Assembly (NCBI RefSeq): GCF_022811605.1
Contig: NZ_CP094533.1
Location: forward strand, 3,410,001-3,474,000
DNA length: 64,000 bases
Direction: 5' to 3'
Origin: Agromyces soli
Lineage (GTDB): Bacteria > Actinomycetota > Actinomycetes > Actinomycetales > Microbacteriaceae
The notes under the pieces were generated by a model. That model did not search any database. It was not told the DNA's origin and saw only the letters and a program-made list of their open reading frames with translations. How positions within the stretch are numbered: the stretch's first letter is position 1; each line of letters starts with the position of its first letter. Of this stretch, positions 46,526 through 55,462 are shown piece after piece. Position numbers and translations under genes: made by a program.

Positions 46526-48166
46526 TCAGCGGCGACCCTTGACGATCTTCTCCTGGTTGACGTCTTCCTCGGCGATGGCCTCGAACTGCTCGCTGCCGAC
46601 CGAGGCGAGGGGCTTGCCCTCTCCGGTCTGGAACTCGCTCTTGAAGGTCGAGATCGCCGACTCGAGCTTGGCGATGGTCTCGTCCTCGAGCTTGTTGGAC
46701 TCGCGGAGCACCGTGAGGGCGTCCGAGTTGCGGCGCAGGTAGTCGAGGAACTCCGACTCGAAGCGCAGGATGTCCTCGACCGGGACCTCGTCCAGGTGGC
46801 CCTTGGTGCCGGCCCAGATCGAGACGACCTGGTCCTCGACGGGGTACGGCGAGTACTGCGGCTGCTTCAGCAGCTCGGTCAGGCGCGCACCGCGGGCGAG
46901 CTGACGACGGCTGGCCGCGTCGAGGTCCGACGCGAACATCGCGAACGCCTCGAGCGAGCGGTACTGGGCGAGCTCGAGCTTGAGCGTGCCGGAGACCGAC
47001 TTGATCGACTTGACCTGCGCGTCACCGCCGACTCGCGAGACCGAGATACCGACGTCGACCGCCGGACGCTGGTTCGCGTTGAACAGGTCGGACTGCAGGA
47101 AGATCTGGCCGTCGGTGATCGAGATCACGTTGGTCGGGATGTACGCCGAGACGTCGTTCGCCTTGGTCTCGATGATCGGCAGGCCGGTCATCGAGCCGGC
47201 GCCGAGCTCGTCGGAGAGCTTGGCGCAACGCTCGAGCAGACGCGAGTGCAGGTAGAACACGTCGCCCGGGTAGGCCTCGCGGCCCGGCGGACGGCGGAGG
47301 AGCAGCGACACGGCGCGGTAGGCCTCGGCCTGCTTCGACAGGTCGTCGAACACGATGAGGACGTGCTTGCCGGCGTACATCCACTGCTGGCCGATGGCCG
47401 AACCGGTGTACGGCGCGAGGTACTTGAAGCCCGCCGGGTCCGAGGCCGGCGCGGCGACGATGGTGGTGTACTCCATCGCGCCGGCTTCCTCGAGGGCGCC
47501 CTTCACGCTCGCGATGGTCGAGCCCTTCTGGCCGATCGCGACGTAGATGCAGCGGACCTGCTTGGTCGGGTCGCCCGACTCCCAGTTGGCGCGCTGGTTG
47601 ATGATCGTGTCGATCGCGATGGCGGTCTTGCCGGTCTGGCGGTCGCCGATGATCAGCTGGCGCTGGCCGCGGCCGACGGGGATCATGGCGTCGATCGCCT
47701 TGATGCCGGTCTGCATCGGCTCGTGCACGCTCTTGCGCTGCATGACGCCGGGCGCCTGGAGCTCGAGCGCGCGACGGCCGTCGATGTCGGTGATCTCGCC
47801 GAGACCGTCGATCGGGTTGCCGAGCGGGTCGACGACGCGGCCGAGGAAGCCCTCGCCCACCGGGACGGACAGGACCTCACCCGTGCGGGTGACCTCCATG
47901 CCCTCCTCGATGCCGGTGAACTCGCCGAGCACGACGACACCGATCTCGTCCTCGTCGAGGTTCTGCGCCAGGCCCAGGGTGCCGTCGGCGAAGCGGACGA
48001 GCTCGTTCGCCATGACCGAGGGCAGGCCCTCGACGTGGGCGATGCCGTCGGCCGCGTCGGTCACGTACCCGACCTCGGTCTTCTGCGCCGCGCCAGGCTC
48101 GTACGCCTGAGCGAACTCCGAGAGAGCCGAACGGATCTCATCGGGGCTGATGGAGAGTTCTGCCAT
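46526..48166 (-). CDS. atpA: ATP synthase F1 subunit alpha
   Basis: Non-catalytic nucleotide-binding subunit of 546 residues. The P-loop GDRQTGKTA, the VYVAIGQK-type segment ([11 protein letters not shown]) and [14 protein letters not shown] are present. The C-terminus has the actinobacterial extension beyond the usual end ([20 protein letters not shown]). The ATG has AAAAGG upstream. The decamer CGGATGCCTC overlaps its stop codon. Confidence 0.98.
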   Translation of the reverse strand: MAELSISPDEIRSALSEFAQAYEPGAAQKTEVGYVTDAADGIAHVEGLPSVMANELVRFADGTLGLAQNLDEDEIGVVVLGEFTGIEEGMEVTRTGEVLSVPVGEGFLGRVVDPLGNPIDGLGEITDIDGRRALELQAPGVMQRKSVHEPMQTGIKAIDAMIPVGRGQRQLIIGDRQTGKTAIAIDTIINQRANWESGDPTKQVRCIYVAIGQKGSTIASVKGALEEAGAMEYTTIVAAPASDPAGFKYLAPYTGSAIGQQWMYAGKHVLIVFDDLSKQAEAYRAVSLLLRRPPGREAYPGDVFYLHSRLLERCAKLSDELGAGSMTGLPIIETKANDVSAYIPTNVISITDGQIFLQSDLFNANQRPAVDVGISVSRVGGDAQVKSIKSVSGTLKLELAQYRSLEAFAMFASDLDAASRRQLARGARLTELLKQPQYSPYPVEDQVVSIWAGTKGHLDEVPVEDILRFESEFLDYLRRNSDALTVLRESNKLEDETIAKLESAISTFKSEFQTGEGKPLASVGSEQFEAIAEEDVNQEKIVKGRR

Positions 48167-48253
48167 TGCCTTTTCCTTTTCCTGGGCTGGCCTGTACCGC
48201 GGTACAGCTACTGATGTGTCGCGGCGCAGGACGCCGGTCGTTGTCGTCCGGCG

Positions 48254-49045
48254 TCAGCCGGCAAGCTTCTGCCGCAGCTCGTTGAGGCGGCTGGCGACGC
48301 TGCCGTCGATGACCTCGTCGCCGATCTGCACGCGGACTCCGCCGACGACGGCGGGGTCGACGATGGTGTCGAAGCGGATGGCACGGCCGGCCTGTGCGGC
48401 GAGGCCGCGCTCGAGCCGGGCGAGCTGCTCGGCGGTGAGCGGGACGGCGGTCGTCACGGTCGCGACCTCGAAGCCGCGCTCGTCGGCGACCACGGACGCG
48501 GCACCGCGCAGCATCTCGCCGATGCGGCGGCCGCGCGGCTGCTGCACCAGGTGACGCACGATGGCGACCGTCGCGGGCGAGGCCTTGCCGCCGAGCAGGC
48601 GATCGACGAGCGCCGCCTTCGGCTCGGGGCCGCCGAGCTTCGAGCCGAGCGCGAGCTCGAGCTCCGAGTCGCCGGCGACCGTGCGGTCGAAGGCGAACAG
48701 CTCGGCGTCGACCTCGGCGTCGCTCGACGCACGGGCGGCGACCCGGATGCCGAGCTCCTCGGCACCCGCGAGGAAGTCCGCGGCGCTCGACCAGCGGCTC
48801 GACGCGGCGCTCACGAGGAGCGAGGCCGCGCCGGCCGAGATCTTGCCGCCGAAGACCGACTCGACGAGCGCGCGCTTCTGCGCGGCATCCGCCTCGTTGT
48901 CGGTGAGTGCGGTGCGCAGCTGCGGCGTGGCACCGATCACGCGAACGGCGGCGAGCAGTTCGCTCGCGACCGACAGCTCGGCCGGGCCGAGCGCACCGAG
49001 TGCGGTGCGCGTGGCGGCCAGGGCCTGGGTCGTGGCGCTCCCCAT
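48254..49045 (-). CDS. atpH: ATP synthase F1 subunit delta
   Basis: Peripheral-stalk subunit of 263 residues, longer than the about 180 of Escherichia coli, which is common in actinobacteria. The C-terminal signature is FDTIVDPAVVGGVRVQIGDE followed by IDGSVASRLNELRQ. The N-terminal part is poorly conserved and Ala-rich. It follows atpF by three bases. Confidence 0.93.
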   Translation of the reverse strand: MGSATTQALAATRTALGALGPAELSVASELLAAVRVIGATPQLRTALTDNEADAAQKRALVESVFGGKISAGAASLLVSAASSRWSSAADFLAGAEELGIRVAARASSDAEVDAELFAFDRTVAGDSELELALGSKLGGPEPKAALVDRLLGGKASPATVAIVRHLVQQPRGRRIGEMLRGAASVVADERGFEVATVTTAVPLTAEQLARLERGLAAQAGRAIRFDTIVDPAVVGGVRVQIGDEVIDGSVASRLNELRQKLAG

Positions 49046-49048
49046 GGG

Positions 49049-49609
49049 CTAGTTCTTCCCTCCGGCGGTGGCCGTGTCGGCCTCGAGATCGGCGAGGAAG
49101 CGGTCGACGACCGCCTTCGCCTTCGCGTCATCGGACAGCGTCTCGCCGACCACGCCAGAGGCGAGGTCGATCGCGATGGTGCCGACCTCGCTGCGCAGCG
49201 AGACGAGCGCGGACTGCCGCTCGGCCTCGATCTGCGCCTGCGCGCTCGCGGTGACGCGAGCGGCCTCGGCGACCGCGGTGTCCTTGGCCTCGGCGACGAT
49301 CTGCTTGCCGTCCTCGCGGGCGGTCTCGCGGATACGACCGGCCTCGGCTCGCGCGTCGGCGAGCTGAGCGGTGTACTCCTCGAGGGCCGCTTCGGCCTTG
49401 CGCTGAGCCTCATCGGCCTTCGCGATGTTGCCCTCGATGGCCTCTCCGCGCTCGTCGAGCATCTTCTGGACGCGCGGCAGCACGTACTTCCAGAAGAAGA
49501 CGAGGATGATGACGAAGCAGACCGACGACCAGATGATGTCGTACCACTCCGGGATCACCGGGTTCTGCGTCGACTCCTCAGTCGCAGCCTTGAGTACTGC
49601 GTGAAGCAC
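49049..49609 (-). CDS. atpF: ATP synthase Fo subunit b
   Basis: Peripheral-stalk subunit of 186 residues: an N-terminal membrane helix (WSSVCFVIILVFFWKYVLP) and a long charged Ala-rich coiled coil. The GTG start has AGGAGG five bases upstream and is preferred for that reason. Gene order atpE-atpF-atpH is standard. Confidence 0.96.
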   Translation of the reverse strand: MLHAVLKAATEESTQNPVIPEWYDIIWSSVCFVIILVFFWKYVLPRVQKMLDERGEAIEGNIAKADEAQRKAEAALEEYTAQLADARAEAGRIRETAREDGKQIVAEAKDTAVAEAARVTASAQAQIEAERQSALVSLRSEVGTIAIDLASGVVGETLSDDAKAKAVVDRFLADLEADTATAGGKN

Positions 49610-49639
49610 AGTGGCCTCCTAACTCGCTGCGGAAGGGGA

Positions 49640-49921
<282 letters not shown>

Positions 49922-50719
49922 TCAGTGCTCTTCCGCGACCGCGAGCTGGATGTAGACCGCGGTGAGAAGAGCGAAGACGTAGGCCTGCAGCACGGCGACG
50001 AGGATCTCGAAGAGGGTGAACGCCAGGCCGAAGGCGAGGCTGCCCACGCCCATGAGCTTGAACAGCCCGGGCGCCGTGAAGAAGAAGAACTGCGTGGCTG
50101 CGAAGAAGAGCACGAGCAGCAGGTGGCCGACGATCATGTTCATCATGAGTCGCAGCGTCAGCGTGACGGGGCGGATGATGAAGGTCGAGATGAACTCGAT
50201 CGGCGTGACGATGATGTACACCGGCCACGGCACGCCCGAGGGGAAGAGCGCGTTCTTGAAGAAGTTCTTCGGGCTCTTGCGCACACCGGCGTAGATGAAG
50301 GTGATGTACGAGACGATCGCGAGGACCAGCGGCACACCGATGACGGAGGTGCCGGCGATGTTCAGGAACGGGATGACGCCCGTGAGGTTCATGAACAGCA
50401 CCATGAAGAACATGGTGGTGAGGATCGGCAGGAAGCGCTTGCCGTCCTTCTTGCCGAGCAGGTCCTCGGCGATGTTCACGCGAACGACGTCGAGGCCCAT
50501 CTCGACGAGGCTCTGGAAGCGACCCGGGACGACGCGCATGCGACGGGTGCCGAGCCAGAAGAGCAGGAGGAGCGCGGCGACGGCGACGAAACGCACCAGC
50601 ATGATGCGGTTGATCTCGAAGGGCGTGTCCTCGAACAGGAGCGGGCCCGGGAAGAATTCGCCGATCGACGGTCCGTGGAATTCACCATCATCGGTTGACA
50701 TCGGAACCAGCAGGTTCAC
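49922..50719 (-). CDS. atpB: ATP synthase Fo subunit a
   Basis: Membrane stator subunit of 265 residues; it forms the proton half-channels beside the c-ring. The essential Arg lies in TLTLRLMMNMIVGH, and VTPIEFISTFIIRPVTL precedes it. The start is uncertain: GTG 50719 (VNLLVPMSTDDGEF) fits homologues but its only AGGAG is 21 bases away, while ATG 50785 would add 22 poorly conserved residues. Confidence 0.95.
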   Translation of the reverse strand: MNLLVPMSTDDGEFHGPSIGEFFPGPLLFEDTPFEINRIMLVRFVAVAALLLLFWLGTRRMRVVPGRFQSLVEMGLDVVRVNIAEDLLGKKDGKRFLPILTTMFFMVLFMNLTGVIPFLNIAGTSVIGVPLVLAIVSYITFIYAGVRKSPKNFFKNALFPSGVPWPVYIIVTPIEFISTFIIRPVTLTLRLMMNMIVGHLLLVLFFAATQFFFFTAPGLFKLMGVGSLAFGLAFTLFEILVAVLQAYVFALLTAVYIQLAVAEEH

Positions 50720-50790
50720 AGCGTGTGCTAGCAGCGCGTTCTCCTGTTTCGGGGCGTGGAGCGGGGCTCTCGCGACGACGAACATCGGAT

Positions 50791-50824
50791 ACGGTTTCGC
50801 ACACGCGTGAGCGGCGCAAACCGT
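50791..50824 (-). other. Hairpin in the atpI-atpB gap
   Basis: ACGGTTT (50791-50797) pairs with AAACCGT (50818-50824), in the 178-base leader between atpI and atpB. It could be an attenuator or RNA-processing site that sets the atpI to atpB ratio; TAGAGT-like -10 sequences lie just upstream on the minus strand. Confidence 0.35.
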
Positions 50825-50897
50825 AGGGGATCGGGGTCTACTCTAGCAATACTTCTACATCGAGACGAATTCGCCGTAGCCGGGAGTTTCGCCGAGA

Positions 50898-51371
50898 TCA
50901 GTCCTCGGAGGGCGCCTTCGGGAGCTCGACATCGCTCGCGTAGGGCAGCCGCGACTTGGCCACGACGAGCACGTCGACGACCAGCGAGGCGAGCACGCCG
51001 GCCACGATGCTGAGGAAGAGCACCGTCGGATCGAGCCAGTCGACGCCGCGCAGGACGACGACGAGCACGATGAAGACGATGAATTTCACGATCCAGCCGC
51101 CGAGCACGACGCCGAAGAAGATGCCGACGAAGAGGTCGCTGTTCGCGTAGCGGTTGGCGAGGAGGATGCTCGCCGAGGTGATGCCCATGAAGACGACGGC
51201 CATCACCGTGCCGATGAGGGCGCTCACGAGGCCCGGCACCCCGGCGAAGATCAGCCCGAGCACCGAGCTCACCACCAGGATGACGGCCGCGAGGAGGCCG
51301 CCCCAGGTCAGCGCCCGGCGAAGCACCGGGTTCGAGGTGGGCGTGCGGTCTGCGGGGGCGACGTCGTTCAT
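50898..51371 (-). CDS. AtpI-like small membrane protein
   Basis: A 157-residue protein with four hydrophobic segments, at the place where atpI lies in other atp operons. AtpI is thought to help c-ring assembly or magnesium handling. The sequence itself is weakly conserved, so the call rests mainly on topology and position. Its ATG overlaps the stop of the WecA-like gene (ATGA). Confidence 0.75.
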   Translation of the reverse strand: MNDVAPADRTPTSNPVLRRALTWGGLLAAVILVVSSVLGLIFAGVPGLVSALIGTVMAVVFMGITSASILLANRYANSDLFVGIFFGVVLGGWIVKFIVFIVLVVVLRGVDWLDPTVLFLSIVAGVLASLVVDVLVVAKSRLPYASDVELPKAPSED

Positions 51372-52648
51372 CGGGCTCCTGTTCCGGGGTCGCCCGATTC
51401 TACCGAGGGCGTCGCTGCGAGTTCGTCGAGCCCGTCGGCGTGCACCGGCTCCTCCGGCTCGCCGTCCACGGCGTTCACCGGGCCCTCGACCTGGCGCTCC
51501 TCCGCAGCCACCGTCAGGCGCTTGCGCCGGCCGAGCGGGGCGAGGGTCAGCACCGTGCAGACGACGAAGCCGACGCCGAGGAAGACGAAGGCCCACAGCA
51601 CGTCGATCCCGAAGTACAGCGGGAAGACGTAGGTGAGGAGGCATCCGACGGACGCCACCGCGGTCCAGCCGTAGAAGATGAGCACGGCGTTCAGGTGGCT
51701 GTGCCCCATGTCGAGCAGTCGGTGGTGCAGGTGCTTGCGGTCGGCGGCGAACGGCGACTTGCCGGCGCGCAGGCGCCGGACGATCGCCAGGCCGAAGTCG
51801 AGCAGCGGGATGAGCAGCACGATGAAGGGGAGCAGGATCGGGATGAACGCCGCGAAGAGCTGCTCGAAGCCCACGCTGCCCGGGTTCAGCTGACCGGTGA
51901 CCGAGATCGCCGACGTCGCCATCAGCAGCCCCACGAGGAGCGCGCCGGCGTCGCCCATGAACAGCTTCGCGGGGCGCCAGTTCAGCGGCAGGAAGCCCGC
52001 GCAGGCGCCGACGAGGACGACGGCGATGATCGAGGCGAGGTTGAAGTAGTTGGTCGGCGAGGTCTGCTGCACGAGCAGGTAGGTGTAGACGAAGAACACG
52101 CCGTTGGCGATGAGCGAGACGCCGGCGACCAGTCCGTCGAGCCCGTCGATGAAGTTGACCGCGTTCATCACGAGCACGATCGCGAAGACCGTCACCGCGG
52201 CGGACATCCAGGAGGAGCCGACGGTGATGCCCCCGATCGGCAGCGAGACGATCGAGACGCCCTGCCAGGTCACGAGGCCGGCGGCGATGAACTGACCGGC
52301 GAGCTTCGTCATCCAGTCGAGGTCCCAGAGGTCGTCGGCGACGCCGATGAGCACGATGAGCAGGGCCGCACCGAGGATGGCGAGCACCTGGCCCGGGTTC
52401 TGGAAGATGATGGCGACGTTCGCGAATCGAGTCGAGCCGAGCGAGGACACGAACCAGGCCGCCCCGAAGGCGGCGAGCACGCCGATGAACATGGCGATGC
52501 CGCCGAGCCTCGGCGTCGGCCGGGTGTGCACGTCGCGCTCGCGGATCTTCGGGTACAGCCGGAACTTCAGGCTGAGACGCCAGACGACGACCGCGCACCC
52601 GAAGGTGACGAGGGCGGCGAGCAGCGCGAGGGCGACGAACAGGGTCAT
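51368..52648 (-). CDS. WecA/TagO/MraY-family phosphoglycosyl transferase
   Basis: A 426-residue polytopic enzyme that moves a sugar-1-phosphate from UDP-sugar onto a polyprenyl phosphate, the first step of wall polymer synthesis. Catalytic motifs are GVADDLWDLD, NFIDGLDGL, LFMGDAGALLVG and the histidine motif HLHHRLLDMGHS. These fit WecA/TagO (GlcNAc-1-P) better than MraY. A hydrophilic acidic tail of about 50 residues ends the protein. The ATG overlaps the tsaC stop, and its own stop overlaps atpI. Confidence 0.9.
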   Translation of the reverse strand: MTLFVALALLAALVTFGCAVVVWRLSLKFRLYPKIRERDVHTRPTPRLGGIAMFIGVLAAFGAAWFVSSLGSTRFANVAIIFQNPGQVLAILGAALLIVLIGVADDLWDLDWMTKLAGQFIAAGLVTWQGVSIVSLPIGGITVGSSWMSAAVTVFAIVLVMNAVNFIDGLDGLVAGVSLIANGVFFVYTYLLVQQTSPTNYFNLASIIAVVLVGACAGFLPLNWRPAKLFMGDAGALLVGLLMATSAISVTGQLNPGSVGFEQLFAAFIPILLPFIVLLIPLLDFGLAIVRRLRAGKSPFAADRKHLHHRLLDMGHSHLNAVLIFYGWTAVASVGCLLTYVFPLYFGIDVLWAFVFLGVGFVVCTVLTLAPLGRRKRLTVAAEERQVEGPVNAVDGEPEEPVHADGLDELAATPSVESGDPGTGAR

Positions 52649-53430
52649 GAGCGGGCGGCGTCCGTCTCATCGGGAGCGGCGTCGGTCGACGCGTCCGCGT
52701 CCGCCGAGGCATCCGCGGCGGCCGGGAGGGCCGGTTCCGCGATCGGGGCCAGGAGCTCCTCCCCCACGACCTCGGCGATGCGCTCACGGGTGATGACCCC
52801 GGCGCGGACGATGCGCAGCGGCCCGCCGGAAGCGAGCGCCGTGGCGTCGACGATGGTGGACGACAGGTCGCCGGGGCGTTCGCCGACGGCCTCGTAGTCG
52901 CTGCCGCTCGGCCCCGCCTCGAGATAGACCGCGACCGAATCGCCGAGCATCGCCTCCGCCTCGGCGGCGGTCGTGGCGCTCGGACGGCCGGAGAGGTTCG
53001 CGGAGGACACGGCGAGCGGGCCCGTCTCGCTCAGCAGCTCGAGCGCGATCGGATGCGAGGGCATGCGGAGCGCGACCGTGCCGCGCGTCTCCCCCAGGTC
53101 CCACTGCAGCGAGGGCTGGGCGTGCAGGATCACGGTGAGCCCGCCCGGCCAGAACGCCGCGACGAGCTCGCGCACCGCATCGGGCACCTCGGCGGCGAGG
53201 GCGTCGAGCGTGGGGATCCCGGGCACGAGCACGGGCGGCGGCGAGGTGCGCCCGCGCCCCTTGGCGTCGAGCAGCCGCTGCACGGCGGCGGGCGTGAAGG
53301 CGTCGGCCGCGAGTCCGTAGACGGTGTCGGTCGGCAGTACGACGAGCTCGCCCCGGCCGATCGCACCTCTGGCGAGGCGCATTCCGGTGAGCAGCTGGGA
53401 GTCGACCGAGCAGTCGTAGATGGCAGTCAT
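52645..53430 (-). CDS. L-threonylcarbamoyladenylate synthase (Sua5/YwlC/YrdC)
   Basis: Makes the activated intermediate for t6A at position 37 of ANN-reading tRNAs. The 261-residue protein has VVLPTDTVYGLAADAF, KGRGRTSPPPVLV, WPGGLTVIL, VALRMPSHP and SSANLSG. The C-terminus ends in an Ala/Asp/Ser-rich low-complexity tail (ASADADASTDAAP). TAGAAT lies 9 bases before the ATG. In relatives it follows prmC directly; here a drug exporter unit separates them. Confidence 0.93.
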   Translation of the reverse strand: MTAIYDCSVDSQLLTGMRLARGAIGRGELVVLPTDTVYGLAADAFTPAAVQRLLDAKGRGRTSPPPVLVPGIPTLDALAAEVPDAVRELVAAFWPGGLTVILHAQPSLQWDLGETRGTVALRMPSHPIALELLSETGPLAVSSANLSGRPSATTAAEAEAMLGDSVAVYLEAGPSGSDYEAVGERPGDLSSTIVDATALASGGPLRIVRAGVITRERIAEVVGEELLAPIAEPALPAAADASADADASTDAAPDETDAARS

Positions 53431-53439
53431 GACCTGCCG

Positions 53440-53445
53440 ATTCTA
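53440..53445 (-). promoter_or_regulatory. -10 element of the tsaC-type gene
   Basis: TAGAAT on the minus strand, 9 bases before ATG 53430, predicting a leader of 2-3 bases; no ribosome binding site is visible. Confidence 0.45.
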
Positions 53446-53488
53446 GTCCGGGCCCGCGAGAGGCGACGGCGTGCGGCCGGGGGCGCGC

Positions 53489-53524
53489 CGGATGCCTCGG
53501 GCGACGCCGCGCCCGAGGCATCCG
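53489..53524 (-). terminator. Terminator of the DrrAB-type unit
   Basis: A perfect 15-bp stem (CGGATGCCTCGGGCG with its complement) and a six-base loop, just after the permease stop. Each arm contains one copy of the over-represented decamer CGGATGCCTC. Confidence 0.85.
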
Positions 53525-53537
53525 CCGTATCGGCGCC

Positions 53538-54368
53538 TCAGCGGCGGCCGGCCTTGCGCCGGAAGAGCCAGGCGCCCCAGACGGCCGCGGCGAGCACGAT
53601 GCCGAGGCACCAGGCCAGCGCGACCCAGCCGGAGCTGCCGAGCGGCGTGCCGACGAGGAAGGAGCGGATCGTCTCGATCACCGGCGTGATCGGCTGGTGC
53701 TCGGCGATCGGCCGCAGCCAGTCGGGCATGGTCTCCACCGGCACGAACGCGCTCGACACGTACGGCAGGAACAGCAGGATAAAGCCGTAGCCGTTCGCCG
53801 CCTCCGGGCTCGAGGCGGCCAGGCCGATCGCCGCGAACAGATAGGTGATCGCGAGGATGTAGAGCGCGACGACGCCGAACATCGCCAGCCAGTCGAGCGC
53901 GGTGGCGTCCGGCCGGAAGCCGACGAGGAGCGCGACGGCGATGACGACGGCGGTCGCGAAGAGGTTCCGGATGACGCTCACGACGACGTGCCCGGTGAGC
54001 ACCGCGCCGCTGCGCAGCGGCATGGTGCGGAAGCGCTCGATGATCCCGGTCGTCATGTCCCGGGACACCGACACGGCGGTCGAGGAGGCGCCGAAGCCCG
54101 CGCAGAGCAGGATGATGCCGGGCACGACGTAGTCGACGTAGCCCCCGCTCGGGTCGATCGCCTGACCGAAGATGAACGTGAACATCAGCATGAGCATCAC
54201 CGGCAGCACGACGGCCATGAGCATCGACTCGGGGTCGCGGAGCTCCTGGAGCAGGCTCCTGGTCACGAAGACCCGCTCGGCGACGGTGCCGCGGATGCGC
54301 GGGCGGAGGGCGCGCGTCGGGCCGGCCGGCGCGGTGCGCGCGGGCAGGGTGGTGGCGTTGGTGGTCAT
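53538..54368 (-). CDS. ABC-2 type exporter permease (DrrB-like)
   Basis: A 276-residue membrane protein with six hydrophobic segments, of the daunorubicin-exporter DrrB group. Marks are MLMLMFTFIFGQAI, VDYVVPGIILLCAGFG, DMTTGIIERFRTMP (the conserved gating loop) and YVSSAFVPVETMPDWLRPI. AAGGGACG precedes the ATG. It is 47 bases behind the ATPase gene. The exported compound is unknown. Confidence 0.9.
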   Translation of the reverse strand: MTTNATTLPARTAPAGPTRALRPRIRGTVAERVFVTRSLLQELRDPESMLMAVVLPVMLMLMFTFIFGQAIDPSGGYVDYVVPGIILLCAGFGASSTAVSVSRDMTTGIIERFRTMPLRSGAVLTGHVVVSVIRNLFATAVVIAVALLVGFRPDATALDWLAMFGVVALYILAITYLFAAIGLAASSPEAANGYGFILLFLPYVSSAFVPVETMPDWLRPIAEHQPITPVIETIRSFLVGTPLGSSGWVALAWCLGIVLAAAVWGAWLFRRKAGRR

Positions 54369-54415
54369 GGTCGTCCCTTCAAGGTCGGTTCGTCACGTGC
54401 TCGCGTCGGCACGGG

Positions 54416-55348
54416 TCAGTTCGTCTCGAGCAATTCGCCGGATCGCACGGCCGAGGATCCGGGCGAGCCGGGCGTTCCGCCCGCGGTGATCGCGAGGAAG
54501 ACGTCGTCGAGGCTGGGCCGGCGGATGCCGATCCGCGCGCCGGGCACGGCGCCGAGCTCGCTGCGGTCGAGCTCGTCGATGGCGCCGCGCAGGGCGTGCA
54601 CGCTGCCGTCGGTCGGGATCTCGCGCAGGAGCTCCCCGTCGGCGTCGCGGAGTTCGACGAACTCGCCGCCGACTCGTGCCTTGAGCTCGGCCGCGGTGCC
54701 CTCCGCCGCGATCGTGCCGCGATCGAGCACCGCGATGCGATCGGCGAGCCGGTCGGCCTCCTCGAGGTACTGGGTGGTGAGGAACACCGTCGTGCCGGCG
54801 TCGGCGAGCGAGCGGATGATGGCCCAGAGTTCCTGCCTGCTGCGGGTGTCGAGCCCGGTCGTCGGCTCGTCGAGGAAGAGCACCGGCACGTCGACCACGA
54901 GACTCAGCGAGAGGTCGAGCCGACGGCGCATGCCGCCGGAGAAGGTGCTGACGCGCCGCTTCGCCGCGCCCTCGAGTTCGAAACGCGCGAGCAGCTCGGC
55001 GGCCTTCGCGCGGGCCTGCCGCCGGCCGAGCCCCGACAGCCGTCCGAGCATCACCAGGTTCTCGATCGCGGTGAGCTCCCCGTCGACCGCGGCCGACTGG
55101 CCGGTCAGCGCGATGCGCCGCTGCACCTCGGCGGGCGCGGTGCGGACGTCGGCGCCGACGACGGTCGCCGCTCCGGCATCGGGCCGCACGAGCGTCGTGA
55201 GGATGCCGATGGTGGTCGTCTTGCCGGCGCCGTTCGGGCCGAGCAGCGCGAAGATGCTGCCCGCCTGGACGGCGAGGTCGAGCCCGGCGAGCACCTCGGT
55301 GCTGCCGAACCGCTTCCGGAGTCCGCGGGCTTGGATGGCGAGTTCCAC
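54416..55348 (-). CDS. ABC exporter ATP-binding protein (DrrA-like)
   Basis: A 310-residue ATPase of the drug-exporter DrrA group. Walker A is GPNGAGKTTT, the signature FSGGMRRRLDLSLSL, Walker B VLFLDEPTTGLD, and the switch region FLTTQYLEEADRLADRI. The C-terminal part holds the DrrA-type domain ending in RRPSLDDVFLAITAG. The GTG start is supported by AAGGGAA upstream. It pairs with the DrrB-like permease and is divergent from a TetR regulator. Confidence 0.92.
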   Translation of the reverse strand: MELAIQARGLRKRFGSTEVLAGLDLAVQAGSIFALLGPNGAGKTTTIGILTTLVRPDAGAATVVGADVRTAPAEVQRRIALTGQSAAVDGELTAIENLVMLGRLSGLGRRQARAKAAELLARFELEGAAKRRVSTFSGGMRRRLDLSLSLVVDVPVLFLDEPTTGLDTRSRQELWAIIRSLADAGTTVFLTTQYLEEADRLADRIAVLDRGTIAAEGTAAELKARVGGEFVELRDADGELLREIPTDGSVHALRGAIDELDRSELGAVPGARIGIRRPSLDDVFLAITAGGTPGSPGSSAVRSGELLETN

Positions 55349-55385
55349 GGGTGGTTCCCTTCGTCGAGCGTCTGCGTATCCCGCA

Positions 55386-55427
55386 AACTGTTTATATCGC
55401 CTACAGTTGTTTAAGTAATACACAGTT
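55386..55427. promoter_or_regulatory. Operator/promoter region between TetR and exporter genes
   Basis: An AT-rich island with AACTGT (55386-55391) and ACAGTT (55403-55408) as an inverted repeat with an 11-base spacer, and a third ACAGTT at 55422-55427. On the minus strand TTACTT-16-TATAAA forms a promoter for the exporter that overlaps these half-sites. Confidence 0.5.
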
Positions 55428-55462
55428 CTAGACTGAGGTCAAGCCGAACCGAGGAGTGCCGA

